The translations under genes and the position numbers were made by a program. Under the pieces are notes generated by a model, which was not told the origin of the DNA, did not search any database, and saw only the letters and a list, made by a program, of their open reading frames with translations. From contig NZ_QBLC01000004.1 in assembly GCF_003052295.1 (NCBI RefSeq), positions 62,001-126,000 of the forward strand: a stretch of DNA of 64,000 bases. Reading direction: 5' to 3'. This DNA is from Trichococcus paludicola (lineage in GTDB: Bacteria > Bacillota > Bacilli > Lactobacillales > Aerococcaceae). How positions within the stretch are numbered: the stretch's first letter is position 1; each line of letters starts with the position of its first letter. Below, piece after piece: positions 55,938-64,000 of this stretch.

Positions 55938-56567
55938 TTATTCTGCATTTCCAGACAAAATTGAGGCAATTTTTGTGGTCATCAGATCGATTGCGACTTG
56001 ATTTTGTCCACCTTCAGGAATGATGATATCCGCAAATTTTTTGGTTGGTTCGATGAATTGCTGATGCATCGGCTTGACCACTGTCAGATATTGATGGATG
56101 ACAGAATCAAGTGTCCGGCCTCTTGATTCCATGTCGCGTTTGATTCTGCGGATGATACGGATGTCATCATCCGTATCCACATAGACTTTGATGTCCATCA
56201 GATCGCGCAGTCGTTGATCCTCTAAAATCAGGATTCCCTCAACAATTATGACTTCTTTCGGCTCGCGGTGGATCACTTTATCGCTGCGCGTGTGCTTAGA
56301 GTAGTCGTAAACCGGTTGCTCGACGCTCTCGTATTGTATCAATTTTTTAAGATCCTCGATGAACAGATCCGTATCAAACGCAAACGGATGATCGTAGTTT
56401 GTTTTCAGGCGTTCCTCAAACGGTAGATCGCTTTGATCTTTGTAATAAAAATCCTGTTCCAACAGCAAAATGGAAACATCGGTAAACTTGTCTAAGATGG
56501 CCCGACTGACACTGGTTTTCCCGCTTCCCGATCCCCCTGTCACCCCGATAACGATAGGTTTTTTCAC
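55938..56567 (-). CDS. udk: Uridine kinase
   Basis: A 209-residue salvage kinase that phosphorylates uridine and cytidine with ATP or GTP. It has P-loop [14 protein letters not shown] (8-21), [36 protein letters not shown] (about 95-103) and the lid [17 protein letters not shown]. It is 41 bases downstream of mltG. Confidence 0.97.
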   Translation of the reverse strand: MKKPIVIGVTGGSGSGKTSVSRAILDKFTDVSILLLEQDFYYKDQSDLPFEERLKTNYDHPFAFDTDLFIEDLKKLIQYESVEQPVYDYSKHTRSDKVIHREPKEVIIVEGILILEDQRLRDLMDIKVYVDTDDDIRIIRRIKRDMESRGRTLDSVIHQYLTVVKPMHQQFIEPTKKFADIIIPEGGQNQVAIDLMTTKIASILSGNAE

Positions 56568-56608
56568 TGGTGTTTCTTCCTCTCTTCTTGCAACTCACTT
56601 TATTCGCC

Positions 56609-57781
56609 TTATTCGCTGTCTACGTATTGGCTTTGCAATTGTAAATGTTCTTCATATGTTTCGGAAAAATAAACGATACCGGTTGTTGTGTCTGCAACGA
56701 AATACAGATAGTTAGTATCCGCTGGTGACAGCGTCGCTTGAATGGACCCTTCGCTTGGACTGTTGAATGGCCCAGGACCCATGCCTGTATTCCTGTAAAG
56801 GTTATAAGGCGAATCTATTTCAAGATCATCGAACGTCACTAATTCCTTGTGTTCATTCAGCGCATACAAAATACTGATGTCCGATTGTATCGGCATATCG
56901 ATTTCCAGACGATTAAAGAATACGCCGGCAATATTCGCACGATCTTCCTGAGTAACACCTTCTTTTTCGACAAGTGAAGCAATCGTCAGAATTTCATGAA
57001 GCGTATGACCCGAAGAAGCAATCTGTTCTGCATAGGGCGTAAGCACTTCATTCGTCTTCTGCAACATCTGTAAAATGACTTCATCCAAACTGTTTCCGGT
57101 CAAATAATCATAAGTCGCCGGATAGAGGTAGCCTTCCAAACGATAACGCGTATCGGTGCGTTGGGATGCTTCAGTCAAAATATCAGGGTACTGTGCAGCC
57201 GCATTCGTCAGGAATTCCGCATCATTCACTTTCTCAAAAAATTCCTCAGCTGTGAAATCCGTCTTTTCTTCGACTTCCGCTGCGATTTCTTCAATCGTGT
57301 TGCCTTCTCTTACGATGATTTTGTGATCGCTCGATTGTGGCACAGGACTTCCGCCTGCTTGAAGCGTCGCAATGATGTCATTCAGACTCATGGAAGGCGA
57401 TAATTCATAAAAGCCTGCTTGGAAATCAGAAACATTTTGCGTCTTGATATAGTAGTTGAAGATGGTCGCGTTTTTGATGACGTTTCCTTCTTCCAAAAGC
57501 TGCGTGATCCCTTTTGTGGACGTCCCAATCGGAATTTCCACTTCGACGACTTCCGTACTTTCTGGTTCCAAAGGCTGAAGTGCATCTGTTATATATTTGT
57601 AGCCGGCAAAGCCAACGATGACTCCTAACAGGATACCTATCGTTACGATTGCAAAAACAATTTTCCGCACTAGTGACCGTTCTTTTTTGCGTATTTTCAT
57701 TTTGTCTACGGCTTCTTTCTCCAACGTAGGCCGAATGAGTTTTTGTTGCTCTTGAGGCTCTTGCTGATCATTTTGTGACAA
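56609..57781 (-). CDS. mltG: Endolytic murein transglycosylase MltG
   Basis: A 390-residue YceG-family enzyme that cuts nascent glycan strands and so sets their length. A cytoplasmic N-terminus (1-40) and one membrane helix (about 42-64) precede a LysM-like domain and the YceG domain. The catalytic Glu is in TIASLVEKEGV; other hallmarks are ANIAGVFFNRLEIDMPIQSD and GMGPGPFNSPSEGSIQATL. The last stretch, NYLYFVADTTTGIVYFSETYEEH, is typical. It is the first gene before udk and greA. Confidence 0.95.
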   Translation of the reverse strand: MSQNDQQEPQEQQKLIRPTLEKEAVDKMKIRKKERSLVRKIVFAIVTIGILLGVIVGFAGYKYITDALQPLEPESTEVVEVEIPIGTSTKGITQLLEEGNVIKNATIFNYYIKTQNVSDFQAGFYELSPSMSLNDIIATLQAGGSPVPQSSDHKIIVREGNTIEEIAAEVEEKTDFTAEEFFEKVNDAEFLTNAAAQYPDILTEASQRTDTRYRLEGYLYPATYDYLTGNSLDEVILQMLQKTNEVLTPYAEQIASSGHTLHEILTIASLVEKEGVTQEDRANIAGVFFNRLEIDMPIQSDISILYALNEHKELVTFDDLEIDSPYNLYRNTGMGPGPFNSPSEGSIQATLSPADTNYLYFVADTTTGIVYFSETYEEHLQLQSQYVDSE

Positions 57782-57987
57782 AGACTAGCCCTCCTTACTT
57801 GAGTATATGGCTGTTGATAGTCCATCAGCCATTCGACTTCCGTAATTATACACGAAAACCAATATAAATTGAATCTTTTTCGTTATTTGCATAGACATCT
57901 AGAGCATATTGGACAGTTTTCTCATTATTTTATCAGTTCGACTCCGTTTGGATGCCAAAAGCTCAAAAACAGCATTGCAACATCCGC

Positions 57988-58031
57988 AAAACAAAAGAGG
58001 ATCCAGACAATAGTTGTCCTGATCCTCCTTT
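57988..58031 (-). terminator. Terminator after the DUF1292 gene
   Basis: An imperfect stem (57996-58010 with 58014-58029) is followed by T-rich TTTTGTTTT on the minus strand. It closes the alaS-ireB-ruvX-DUF1292 operon. Confidence 0.82.
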
Positions 58032-58057
58032 ATTTTCTTTAGAAGTCACTTACACTA

Positions 58058-58390
58058 TTATTGAAGGTCTTCGTCTTCCATAAATGTGTTCAGGACTTCT
58101 TCGATCATATCCCACTCTTCATCCGATTCGATCGGCTCCAAATCGCCTTCTCCGCCATCTTCTGTTTCAACATAGGAATAAGCTTGCAATTCGATTTCTT
58201 CTCCTTCAGGAGCTCCTGCTGGGTAAACCAGCACATAGGACTTTCCGAAATCTTCTGATTCGAAAGTGAATAAGATTTCGAATAACTCTTCATTTCCGTT
58301 CTCATCCACGATTGTGATGTGCTCGTGGTTATCTTCATGGTCATGGTCGTGATTGTGGTCATGATCGTGATCGTGATTATGTTCAGTCAT
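58058..58390 (-). CDS. DUF1292 family protein with His-rich N-terminus
   Basis: A 110-residue acidic protein of the YrzB family, function unknown. The family core is [39 protein letters not shown] and the C-terminal [12 protein letters not shown]. The first 24 residues hold ten His alternating with Asp/Asn, which may bind metal; most relatives have a short or no such stretch. MTEHN at 58390 has AGAGGTG upstream. It is last in the conserved alaS-ireB-ruvX-DUF1292 series. Confidence 0.88.
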   Translation of the reverse strand: MTEHNHDHDHDHNHDHDHEDNHEHITIVDENGNEELFEILFTFESEDFGKSYVLVYPAGAPEGEEIELQAYSYVETEDGGEGDLEPIESDEEWDMIEEVLNTFMEDEDLQ

Positions 58391-58475
58391 GGTATGCACC
58401 TCTTTATCTAAGTATTATTTTTATCGTTCAAACAAAGGATATTGTAACGCAAATAGGACAAAAAAACCACTCTCT

Positions 58476-58892
58476 TTACTGGCTGTCCAAATAATTCTGA
58501 AGAAGTATGACAGCAGCAAGTTTGTCGATAACCTTTTTCCGTTTTTTGCGGGAAACATTTCCCTCATTAATCAACATTTTTTCTGCTTGCACAGTGGTAA
58601 GTCTTTCATCAACGTAATCGACCGGCAAACCCAACTCTTTTTCAAGCAAATTCCCATAAGCGATGGAAGCCTCCGCCCGGAAACCAATGCTGTTGTCCAT
58701 ATTTTTGGGCAAGCCAAGTACAAACTTTTCAACTTCGTATTCTTTGACCAATTCGGCAATCCGCTCAAGGCCAAATACGCCATTGGCCTCATCGATTTTG
58801 ACGATTTCGATCCCCTGCGCCGTCCATCCCATCGGATCGCTGATGGCCACTCCTACCGTTTTTGATCCGACATCCAAGCCCATGAGCCTCAT
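58476..58892 (-). CDS. ruvX: Putative pre-16S rRNA nuclease RuvX (YqgF)
   Basis: A 138-residue RNase H-like nuclease of the YqgF family, implicated in 16S 5' maturation and formerly called a Holliday junction resolvase. It has [19 protein letters not shown] (5-23, metal Asp), [15 protein letters not shown] and [15 protein letters not shown] with a conserved Asp-Glu. The start overlaps the ireB stop by 4 bases. Confidence 0.95.
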   Translation of the reverse strand: MRLMGLDVGSKTVGVAISDPMGWTAQGIEIVKIDEANGVFGLERIAELVKEYEVEKFVLGLPKNMDNSIGFRAEASIAYGNLLEKELGLPVDYVDERLTTVQAEKMLINEGNVSRKKRKKVIDKLAAVILLQNYLDSQ

Positions 58893-59158
58893 TGGATGAT
58901 TCTGCCTGTTCCAGAAAGATAGCTCTTCACTAATTCCTCCATTATTTCATCACGTTCGTGACGGCGGATCAGGTTTCTGGCATCGTTATGACGCGGGATA
59001 TAAGCTGGATCGCCAGAAAGCAGGTAGCCCACAATCTGGTTGATAGGGTTGTATCCTTTTTCTTCCAATGCGTCATAAACAAGGGCTAATGTCTCTTGTA
59101 CATTCTTTTTCAGATTGTCATCAAAATTGAATAACATCGTTTCATCTTTCGAACTCAT
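58889..59158 (-). CDS. ireB: IreB family regulatory protein (UPF0297)
   Basis: An 89-residue protein. In Enterococcus faecalis IreB is a phosphorylated target of the Ser/Thr kinase IreK and a negative regulator of cephalosporin resistance. The typical N-terminal [13 protein letters not shown] carries the phospho-Thr region. Core segments are [38 protein letters not shown] and RDEIMEELV. It is coupled to ruvX by a 4-base overlap. Confidence 0.95.
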   Translation of the reverse strand: MSSKDETMLFNFDDNLKKNVQETLALVYDALEEKGYNPINQIVGYLLSGDPAYIPRHNDARNLIRRHERDEIMEELVKSYLSGTGRIIQ

Positions 59159-59315
59159 AGCGACACCCCAGTTTTCTTTAGTATATTTACCATTTTACAA
59201 GAAATCACAAAAAACTACAACAAAGAAATGCCGCTGCCCTCTGCGGATGGGCGTCGCGACTTGTCCAATTTCCCTCCTGTTGGTATATTCCGCATTTTTT
59301 TTCATGCGGATTGGC

Positions 59316-59358
59316 CCAACAAACAGGGACCGGCATCTTGTCTAGATGCCCGCCCCTG
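59316..59358 (-). terminator. Possible terminator after alaS
   Basis: A GC-rich hairpin around GGGCATCT/AGATGCC (59335-59352) is followed by a loose T/G-rich stretch on the minus strand. A second hairpin TCCGCAT/ATGCGGA (59289-59311) lies just beyond. Strength is uncertain. Confidence 0.5.
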
Positions 59359-59369
59359 AGAAAGGATGC

Positions 59370-62021
59370 TTACTTTGTATTTTCCTCGATCCAGACGCCA
59401 ACGTGTTTCAGGGCATCCGGGATGCCTGCTGGGTTATTTCCACCTGCTTGTGCCATATCCGGACGTCCGCCGCCTTTGCCCCCAGCAAATGGAGCAAGTA
59501 TCTTGATCAAATCGCCGGCTTTTAGACCTTGTTCCAATTTCTCTTGGGAGACTGCCGCCAGCATATTGACTTTGCCATCTGTAGCCGAAGCTGCCACGAA
59601 GAGATCAGAGACAGCTTTTTGACGCCATTGGTCAGCCAATTGACGCAACGCGTTCATATCCTGATTTATTGTTTCATAGGTGATATATGTGACACCATTG
59701 ACGGTTTCCACGTTTTCAAAGAGATCTTTGGCTTCGGCATTCATGATTTTTGCTTTCAAAGACTCATTTTCGCCTTGCATTTCCTTCATTTCTTGTTTGA
59801 GCTGATTGATTTTACCGGCTACTTCTTTTGTTTGTTGGGCTTTCACAAGCTGTGCCGCCTCGCTCAATTCAGCTTCTTTTGTGCGGAAATACTGATAAGC
59901 TGCCTGGCCGGTCACTGCCTCGATGCGTCGGACACCTGCACCAATTCCGGATTCGGACAAAATCTTGAAGACTCCGATATCCTGCGAATTCTGTACATGA
60001 ACCCCGCCACATAGTTCGACTGAATAGCCACCGACATCGACGACTCGGACTTCTTTGCCATATTTTTCACCAAACAATGCCATGGCGCCCATTTCTTTCG
60101 CTTTATCGACGGTTGTTTCGACCGTTACGACAGGCAATGCTTCCCAAATTTTTTCATTCACTATTTCTTCCATCCGTACCAACTCTTCTGTTGTTACTTG
60201 GCCGAAATGCGTGAAGTCAAAACGAAGTTGATTCGGGTTTACCAGCGAACCGGCTTGATTGGCATGATTTCCCAATACATCCTTCAGTGCTTGGTGCAAT
60301 AGATGGGTCGCCGTATGGTTCCTTGTGATGCTTCTTCTGCGCGCTTCATCCACGTGCAGGATATAAGTTTCGTTCGAATGGATTTCTGTCAGGACACGCG
60401 CAATATGCATGGTTTGGCCATTAGGGGCGCGCTTGACGTCTTCGATTTCTGCGATCACTTCACCAGCTTCGGTTTTGATCGTTCCTCTGTCCGCGACCTG
60501 TCCACCCATTTCTGCATAGAACGGTGTTTCGCGGAAAATGATCTGAACACGATCATCTGCAGCTGCTTTTTCGACGATTTCGTCATTCGCAACCATCACT
60601 GAAAGCTCGGACGAAATTTTTGTTTGGGCGTAGCCGGAAAACGTGCTCGGAACCAGCACTTCAGCCCAGACCGGGGATTGCACGGAGAAGGAGTCTTCCA
60701 CTTGTCTGGCTGCACGAGCGCGGTTCCGTTGTTCTTGCATCTCTTGGTTGAACCCTGCTGTATCGACTGTGAAGCCTTTTTCTTCGGCATATTCGCTCGT
60801 CAATTCCAACGGGAAGCCGTATGTATCATACAGTTTGAAGGCATTCGTGCCGTTTACGACCGTTTCACCTTTTTCGTTCATCTCTTCAAAGACGTTGTTC
60901 AGGATTTCCATCCCTTCATGGATCGTTTCCTGGAAACGTTGCTCTTCATTCGTGATGACTTTGATGATGAAATCTTGGTCTGCTTTGACTTCAGGATAAT
61001 AAGATTCCATGATGGCTGCCACAACCGGAACCAATTCGTTCAGGAACATTTTTTCGATGCCCAATTTTTGGCCATGCATGACGGAGCGGCGGATCAAACG
61101 ACGCAAAATGTAGCCGCGGCCTTCATTTGATGGCAAGGCACGGTCCCCTATCGCAAAGCTAACGGCGCGGACGTGATCAGCGATAACTTTGAAGGAAATA
61201 TCCAATGTTTTGTTTTCGCCATATTTCTTGCCGTTGCTCAACGTCTCAATTTTTTCGATGATCGGCATGAACAGATCCGTTTCGAAGTTGGTCGGTGTGT
61301 TTTGGACTACGCTTGTGACACGTTCCAGACCCATCCCCGTATCGACGTTTTTGTGCGGCAGCGGCTCATAGGTGCCATCCGGCTTGTGGTTGAATTCAGA
61401 GAATACTAGGTTCCAGATTTCCAGGTAGCGTTCATTTTCACCGCCCGGATACATTTCAGGGTCTCCGTCAGGCAAATCCTGGAAGGATGGTCCGCGGTCA
61501 TAGAAGATTTCCGTATCCGGTCCGCACGGTCCTGCGCCGATATCCCAGAAGTTGTCCGCAATCGGAACGATATGATCTTCCGGCAAACCGACTTTTTCCT
61601 GCCAAATGCGTTTTGTGTCCGTGTCTTCCGGATAATAAGTGACGTAAAGCAACTCCGGATCGAACGCCAACCATTTTTCATCAGTCAGGAATTCCCAAGC
61701 CCAAGGGATCGCTTCTTCTTTGAAGTAGTCCCCGATCGAAAAATTCCCCAACATTTCGAATAATGTGTGGTGTCTTGCCGTCACGCCCACATTTTCGATG
61801 TCGTTTGTGCGGATGCTTTTTTGAGCATTGGTGATGCGCGGATTTTCAGGGATCAATGTGCCATCAAAATATTTTTTCAGCGTTGCGACGCCTGAGTTGA
61901 TCCATAATAAGGTAGGGTCGTTGACCGGTATCAGCGAAGCGCTCGGTTCCACTTTCGACCCTTTCGTTGCCCAAAAATCAAGATACATTTGACGGATGTC
62001 ACTGCTTTTCAGATTCTTCAT
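59370..62021 (-). CDS. alaS: Alanyl-tRNA synthetase
   Basis: An 883-residue class II synthetase that charges tRNA-Ala. Order: catalytic core (IRQMYLDFWATKGSKVEPSA, motif 2 region RHHTLFEMLGNFSIGDYF, motif 3 GMGLERV), tRNA-binding helices, editing domain with zinc site HTATHLLHQAL and ELCGGVHVQNSQDIG, and the C-terminal DHHA1 domain (GGRPDMAQAGG). The frame is open 39 codons upstream through the T-box, but MKNLKSSD at 62021 has AAGGAAGG at good spacing. It is controlled by an upstream T-box leader. Confidence 0.98.
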   Translation of the reverse strand: MKNLKSSDIRQMYLDFWATKGSKVEPSASLIPVNDPTLLWINSGVATLKKYFDGTLIPENPRITNAQKSIRTNDIENVGVTARHHTLFEMLGNFSIGDYFKEEAIPWAWEFLTDEKWLAFDPELLYVTYYPEDTDTKRIWQEKVGLPEDHIVPIADNFWDIGAGPCGPDTEIFYDRGPSFQDLPDGDPEMYPGGENERYLEIWNLVFSEFNHKPDGTYEPLPHKNVDTGMGLERVTSVVQNTPTNFETDLFMPIIEKIETLSNGKKYGENKTLDISFKVIADHVRAVSFAIGDRALPSNEGRGYILRRLIRRSVMHGQKLGIEKMFLNELVPVVAAIMESYYPEVKADQDFIIKVITNEEQRFQETIHEGMEILNNVFEEMNEKGETVVNGTNAFKLYDTYGFPLELTSEYAEEKGFTVDTAGFNQEMQEQRNRARAARQVEDSFSVQSPVWAEVLVPSTFSGYAQTKISSELSVMVANDEIVEKAAADDRVQIIFRETPFYAEMGGQVADRGTIKTEAGEVIAEIEDVKRAPNGQTMHIARVLTEIHSNETYILHVDEARRRSITRNHTATHLLHQALKDVLGNHANQAGSLVNPNQLRFDFTHFGQVTTEELVRMEEIVNEKIWEALPVVTVETTVDKAKEMGAMALFGEKYGKEVRVVDVGGYSVELCGGVHVQNSQDIGVFKILSESGIGAGVRRIEAVTGQAAYQYFRTKEAELSEAAQLVKAQQTKEVAGKINQLKQEMKEMQGENESLKAKIMNAEAKDLFENVETVNGVTYITYETINQDMNALRQLADQWRQKAVSDLFVAASATDGKVNMLAAVSQEKLEQGLKAGDLIKILAPFAGGKGGGRPDMAQAGGNNPAGIPDALKHVGVWIEENTK

Positions 62022-62058
62022 TATTACCTTCCTTTTCTCTTCATTTATTTTTGGAGTG

Positions 62059-62262
62059 GAAAAAATAAAAAACACCCCACTGCATACAAGGACGAATGAC
62101 GCGGTACCACCTTGTTTGCAATGAAATGTTTTGATCATTCATTACCTCTCGGATCCGTTAACGCTGGAAGCGATAGTATTTCTACTATATTTACGCAAAG
62201 GGAGCATAAACGGATGCGTTTCCTTTCACCAAACGGAAACTCTCTTTTGTTATCCATTCCTA
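62059..62262 (-). ncRNA. T-box leader of alaS
   Basis: On the minus strand the 5' part has the AAAGAGAG-type motif followed by a GTTTCC...GGAAAC stem. An arm ATCCGTT/AACGGAT carries the specifier region; GCT or GCG Ala codons are candidates there. The T-box core AGGTGGTACCGCG (62100-62112) is followed by GTCCTTG and a T-rich tract before alaS. The consensus T-box senses uncharged tRNA through the specifier and the CCA end. The core motif makes the class certain; exact pairings were not computed. Confidence 0.92.
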
Positions 62263-62286
62263 TATCCTCTGCTTCAATCAAAAACT

Positions 62287-62315
62287 AGTATAACCAAAAT
62301 ACCGGTCGCTTGCAA
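62287..62315 (-). promoter_or_regulatory. Sigma-A promoter of the alaS leader
   Basis: On the minus strand, TTGCAA (62310-62315), a 17-base spacer and TATACT (62287-62292), about 30 bases upstream of the T-box leader. Confidence 0.85.
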
Positions 62316-62341
62316 GCAGTTCTTCAGAAAAGCAGAACAGG

Positions 62342-63445
62342 TCACATTTCGATGCGGATGGAGCGTCTTGCGCAGTAATAACCGGGTGTCAATAGCCCTT
62401 GCTTCTCCTTTAAAGCATCCGCATAGTTTTCATAATAGGTAGCGTAGGGCAGGAGTTTCTCCAGTATATTCTCGGCTTGAATGAAAATCCAGCCGCCTTT
62501 GGCCAACAACCCGTCTTCGACAAGTTCCGGTCCCCAGCCCATATTGGCTATTTCCAAGCCAAACATGTTTTTTTTATAGAGATAGCTATCTTCGGGTTCG
62601 AATAGGTTACGATGCAACTGATTGCCCCAACGGAAAAGCCTGCGCGTCGATGCGCCGCAGCAATATTCCCATTCATCGCTGGACAGCAACCCCATGCCAT
62701 CTTTCTCCAATTGCTTGCGCATCTCTGCATAAGTGGTCTGGTAAGGCGCGAAAACTGTGTAAGAATCCAAATCTTCGTTCTGTTTCAGGAAGAAAGAATC
62801 ATTTTGGACCAGATGCGCCGGAAAATCCGCAAATATCGATGATCCGTTTGCGCTCGGCATCAAGGCTTGATGGATGTCCTTCTCGTGTATGCTGAACCAA
62901 TCGCTTTGGCCCTCAAATTTCCCGTTTATGACTGCATAATTCCCGACTTTCGTCATCCCCACATAAGTCGGACTGACTTCCACCAATAATGGAGGGATCT
63001 CTGTCGTCCGAAGCTGCGACATTTGGCTGTTGACCAATTCTTCCAATTCATTCAAAGAATGGATCGGTTCGATTTTCTTCTTCATCCAATGATCGTCATG
63101 CAAAAATTCAGCGCCTTGAACAGAAAGTTTCAGGCAATTTTCGATGGCGAGGTACATCTCTTTCCTGTCAGAGCTGATGTCCAATGGGTCCAGGCCGTTG
63201 ATTCCGCTGTCCCATCCGAGGACGGCCTCCTTGTGCCCGGGTACAAAAACAAACGGTGCGCCGTTGATGTCCACTGTAAACGTTTCGGTCTTGATGCCGC
63301 CCATCTGATAATACGCCGGACGGATATCCGCGACAGACAAAAGCGGATTCACAAAATAACGGACAACGCTGCTGGCCAGAACAAGCTTGTGCTCCATCGG
63401 GATGTTCTTCCAGTTCGGATTCATCAATTGATCAAATAGTTCCAT
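62342..63445 (-). CDS. SUMF1/FGE-like protein, function unknown
   Basis: A 367-residue cytoplasmic protein with no signal peptide. Its last half carries an FGE-sulfatase-like pattern: LLSSDEWEYCCGASTRRLFR followed by WGN (about 258-280, cf. LPTEAEWEYAARG with YPWGN) and KNMFGLEIANMGWGPELVED (cf. NAFGLYDMVGNVWEW). An earlier DINGAPFVFVPGHKEAVLGW resembles the N-terminal part of that fold. The paired Cys of true formylglycine generators is not clear, so it may be a binding or regulatory relative. It stands alone between alaS and an unknown gene. GAGAGTGG serves as ribosome site. Confidence 0.6.
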   Translation of the reverse strand: MELFDQLMNPNWKNIPMEHKLVLASSVVRYFVNPLLSVADIRPAYYQMGGIKTETFTVDINGAPFVFVPGHKEAVLGWDSGINGLDPLDISSDRKEMYLAIENCLKLSVQGAEFLHDDHWMKKKIEPIHSLNELEELVNSQMSQLRTTEIPPLLVEVSPTYVGMTKVGNYAVINGKFEGQSDWFSIHEKDIHQALMPSANGSSIFADFPAHLVQNDSFFLKQNEDLDSYTVFAPYQTTYAEMRKQLEKDGMGLLSSDEWEYCCGASTRRLFRWGNQLHRNLFEPEDSYLYKKNMFGLEIANMGWGPELVEDGLLAKGGWIFIQAENILEKLLPYATYYENYADALKEKQGLLTPGYYCARRSIRIEM

Positions 63446-63608
63446 TATACCACTCTCTTCTTGTAGCTGTATTGGAAAACCAGTAAATTGCTTTACTGTC
63501 AGTATAGCAGAATATTGAGGCGGCGAGTAGCTTATTTCTTTTGCTGAAGGGAGCGCCTATAGAGGCACCGTTGATTATTGCGGACGGCGCCGCTGATTTT
63601 CTGAAAGC

Positions 63609-63652
63609 AGAAAAGTCCGCAGACAAATTCTTCATTATCTGCGGACTTCTCC
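63609..63652 (-). terminator. Terminator of the edge gene
   Basis: A 14-bp stem with one mismatch (GAAAAGTCCGCAGA with TCTGCGGACTTCTC) lies 5 bases after the partial gene, on the minus strand. Confidence 0.75.
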
Positions 63653-63656
63653 CGGA

Positions 63657-64000
63657 TTATTTTTCATTCATGAAAGTTTCCGGTGTTATATTTTCCATGC
63701 CAATCATCGGATCGATGCTCCCATCGGAAATGTGTTCGATCGTCAAATGGTAGATGGGTATTATTTTTGGAGATTCTTTGTTTTCTGGCTTTTGGGTTGC
63801 AGATTCGGTAGTTGTTTCGATGAGTGATTCAGCAGTCTCAATTCCAACACTGGGTGCTTTCGTTTCCTTGATTTCTGCGGGTTCTTCCGCAGTGAAGACT
63901 TTGTCATTGTTCAGGTTGCGTTCCAGTTTTTCGTGCAGCATCGTTTTCCGGATATCACCGGTGCTTACGACTGCCGTTTCGAAAGCTTCGTAATCGCCGC
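63657..64000 (-). CDS. Partial CDS, C-terminal part of an unknown protein
   Basis: The frame is open to the window edge, about 113 residues. It begins inside the protein at DYEAFETAVVSTGDIRKTM and continues with LHEKLERNLNNDKV. A low-complexity Glu/Thr/Ser/Pro-rich stretch follows, then a conserved-looking tail IIPIYHLTIEHISDGSIDP. An internal ATG at 63941 is probably not the start. Unrecognised; the real N-terminus lies beyond base 64000. Confidence 0.6.
   Translation of the reverse strand, partial: GDYEAFETAVVSTGDIRKTMLHEKLERNLNNDKVFTAEEPAEIKETKAPSVGIETAESLIETTTESATQKPENKESPKIIPIYHLTIEHISDGSIDPMIGMENITPETFMNEK

Noticed and set aside
62022-62138. Upstream extension of alaS to 62138
   Set aside because: It lies inside the T-box leader; the true start at 62021 has a strong ribosome site.
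63432-63753. Small frames of 67 and 70 codons on both strands near 63.5 kb
   Set aside because: They overlap each other, the terminator and the neighbouring gene and lack ribosome sites.

Overview
This 64 kb window is chromosomal DNA of a low-to-mid GC Firmicute of the order Lactobacillales. It most resembles the Carnobacteriaceae (Trichococcus-like); that placement is inferred from gene content and protein flavour, not from a search. It holds about 60 protein genes, one tRNA, one lysine riboswitch and one T-box leader, with no rRNA, CRISPR array or intact mobile element. Most genes lie on the minus strand in compact operons with good Shine-Dalgarno sites, and many units end in clear intrinsic terminators.

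Layout from left to right: asd (cut by the edge) and an orphan citX-like gene; pnp, rpsO, uvrB and rpsT; the DNA-uptake genes comEA-comEB-comEC followed by holA; coaD, rsmD, ylbG, ylbF, a ylbC-type gene, ftsW, ylaN and typA; the citrate branch acnA-citZ-icd; a SuhB-type phosphatase and a UPF0223 gene; pdhABCD; gdhA; def. The order from pdhA to coaD follows the Bacillus subtilis pdh-yktA/yktC-ylaG-ylaN-ylaO-ylbC-ylbF-ylbG-ylbH-coaD segment, with the citrate genes inserted.

Next come a three-gene amino-acid ABC transporter under a transcription-terminating lysine riboswitch, which makes it a probable lysine importer; a HAD phosphatase plus a lactate-dehydrogenase-family enzyme; and panBCD. From 41.28 to 45.27 kb lies an AT-rich accessory stretch beside a tRNA-Ala(GGC) gene. 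It is bounded by a diverged direct repeat that includes the 3' end of that tRNA. It carries a membrane-anchored protein with 15-residue repeats, a divergently transcribed membrane-anchored DNA/RNA nuclease, two decayed paralogous fragments and two small genes. It looks like a relict island with no integrase left.

The right part holds a Cof-type phosphatase, a heterodimeric ABC exporter with one degenerate ATP site, rpoY-rnjA, a LiaFSR/VraTSR cell-envelope stress system, greA, udk, mltG, the conserved alaS-ireB-ruvX-DUF1292 unit with a T-box before alaS, a SUMF1/FGE-like protein and a partial unknown gene.

Metabolically, pyruvate dehydrogenase supplies acetyl-CoA. Citrate synthase, aconitase and isocitrate dehydrogenase carry it to 2-oxoglutarate, and glutamate dehydrogenase can make glutamate. 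No 2-oxoglutarate dehydrogenase is seen here, so the branch reads as biosynthetic. Pantothenate (panBCD) and phosphopantetheine adenylyltransferase (coaD) supply the coenzyme A pathway.
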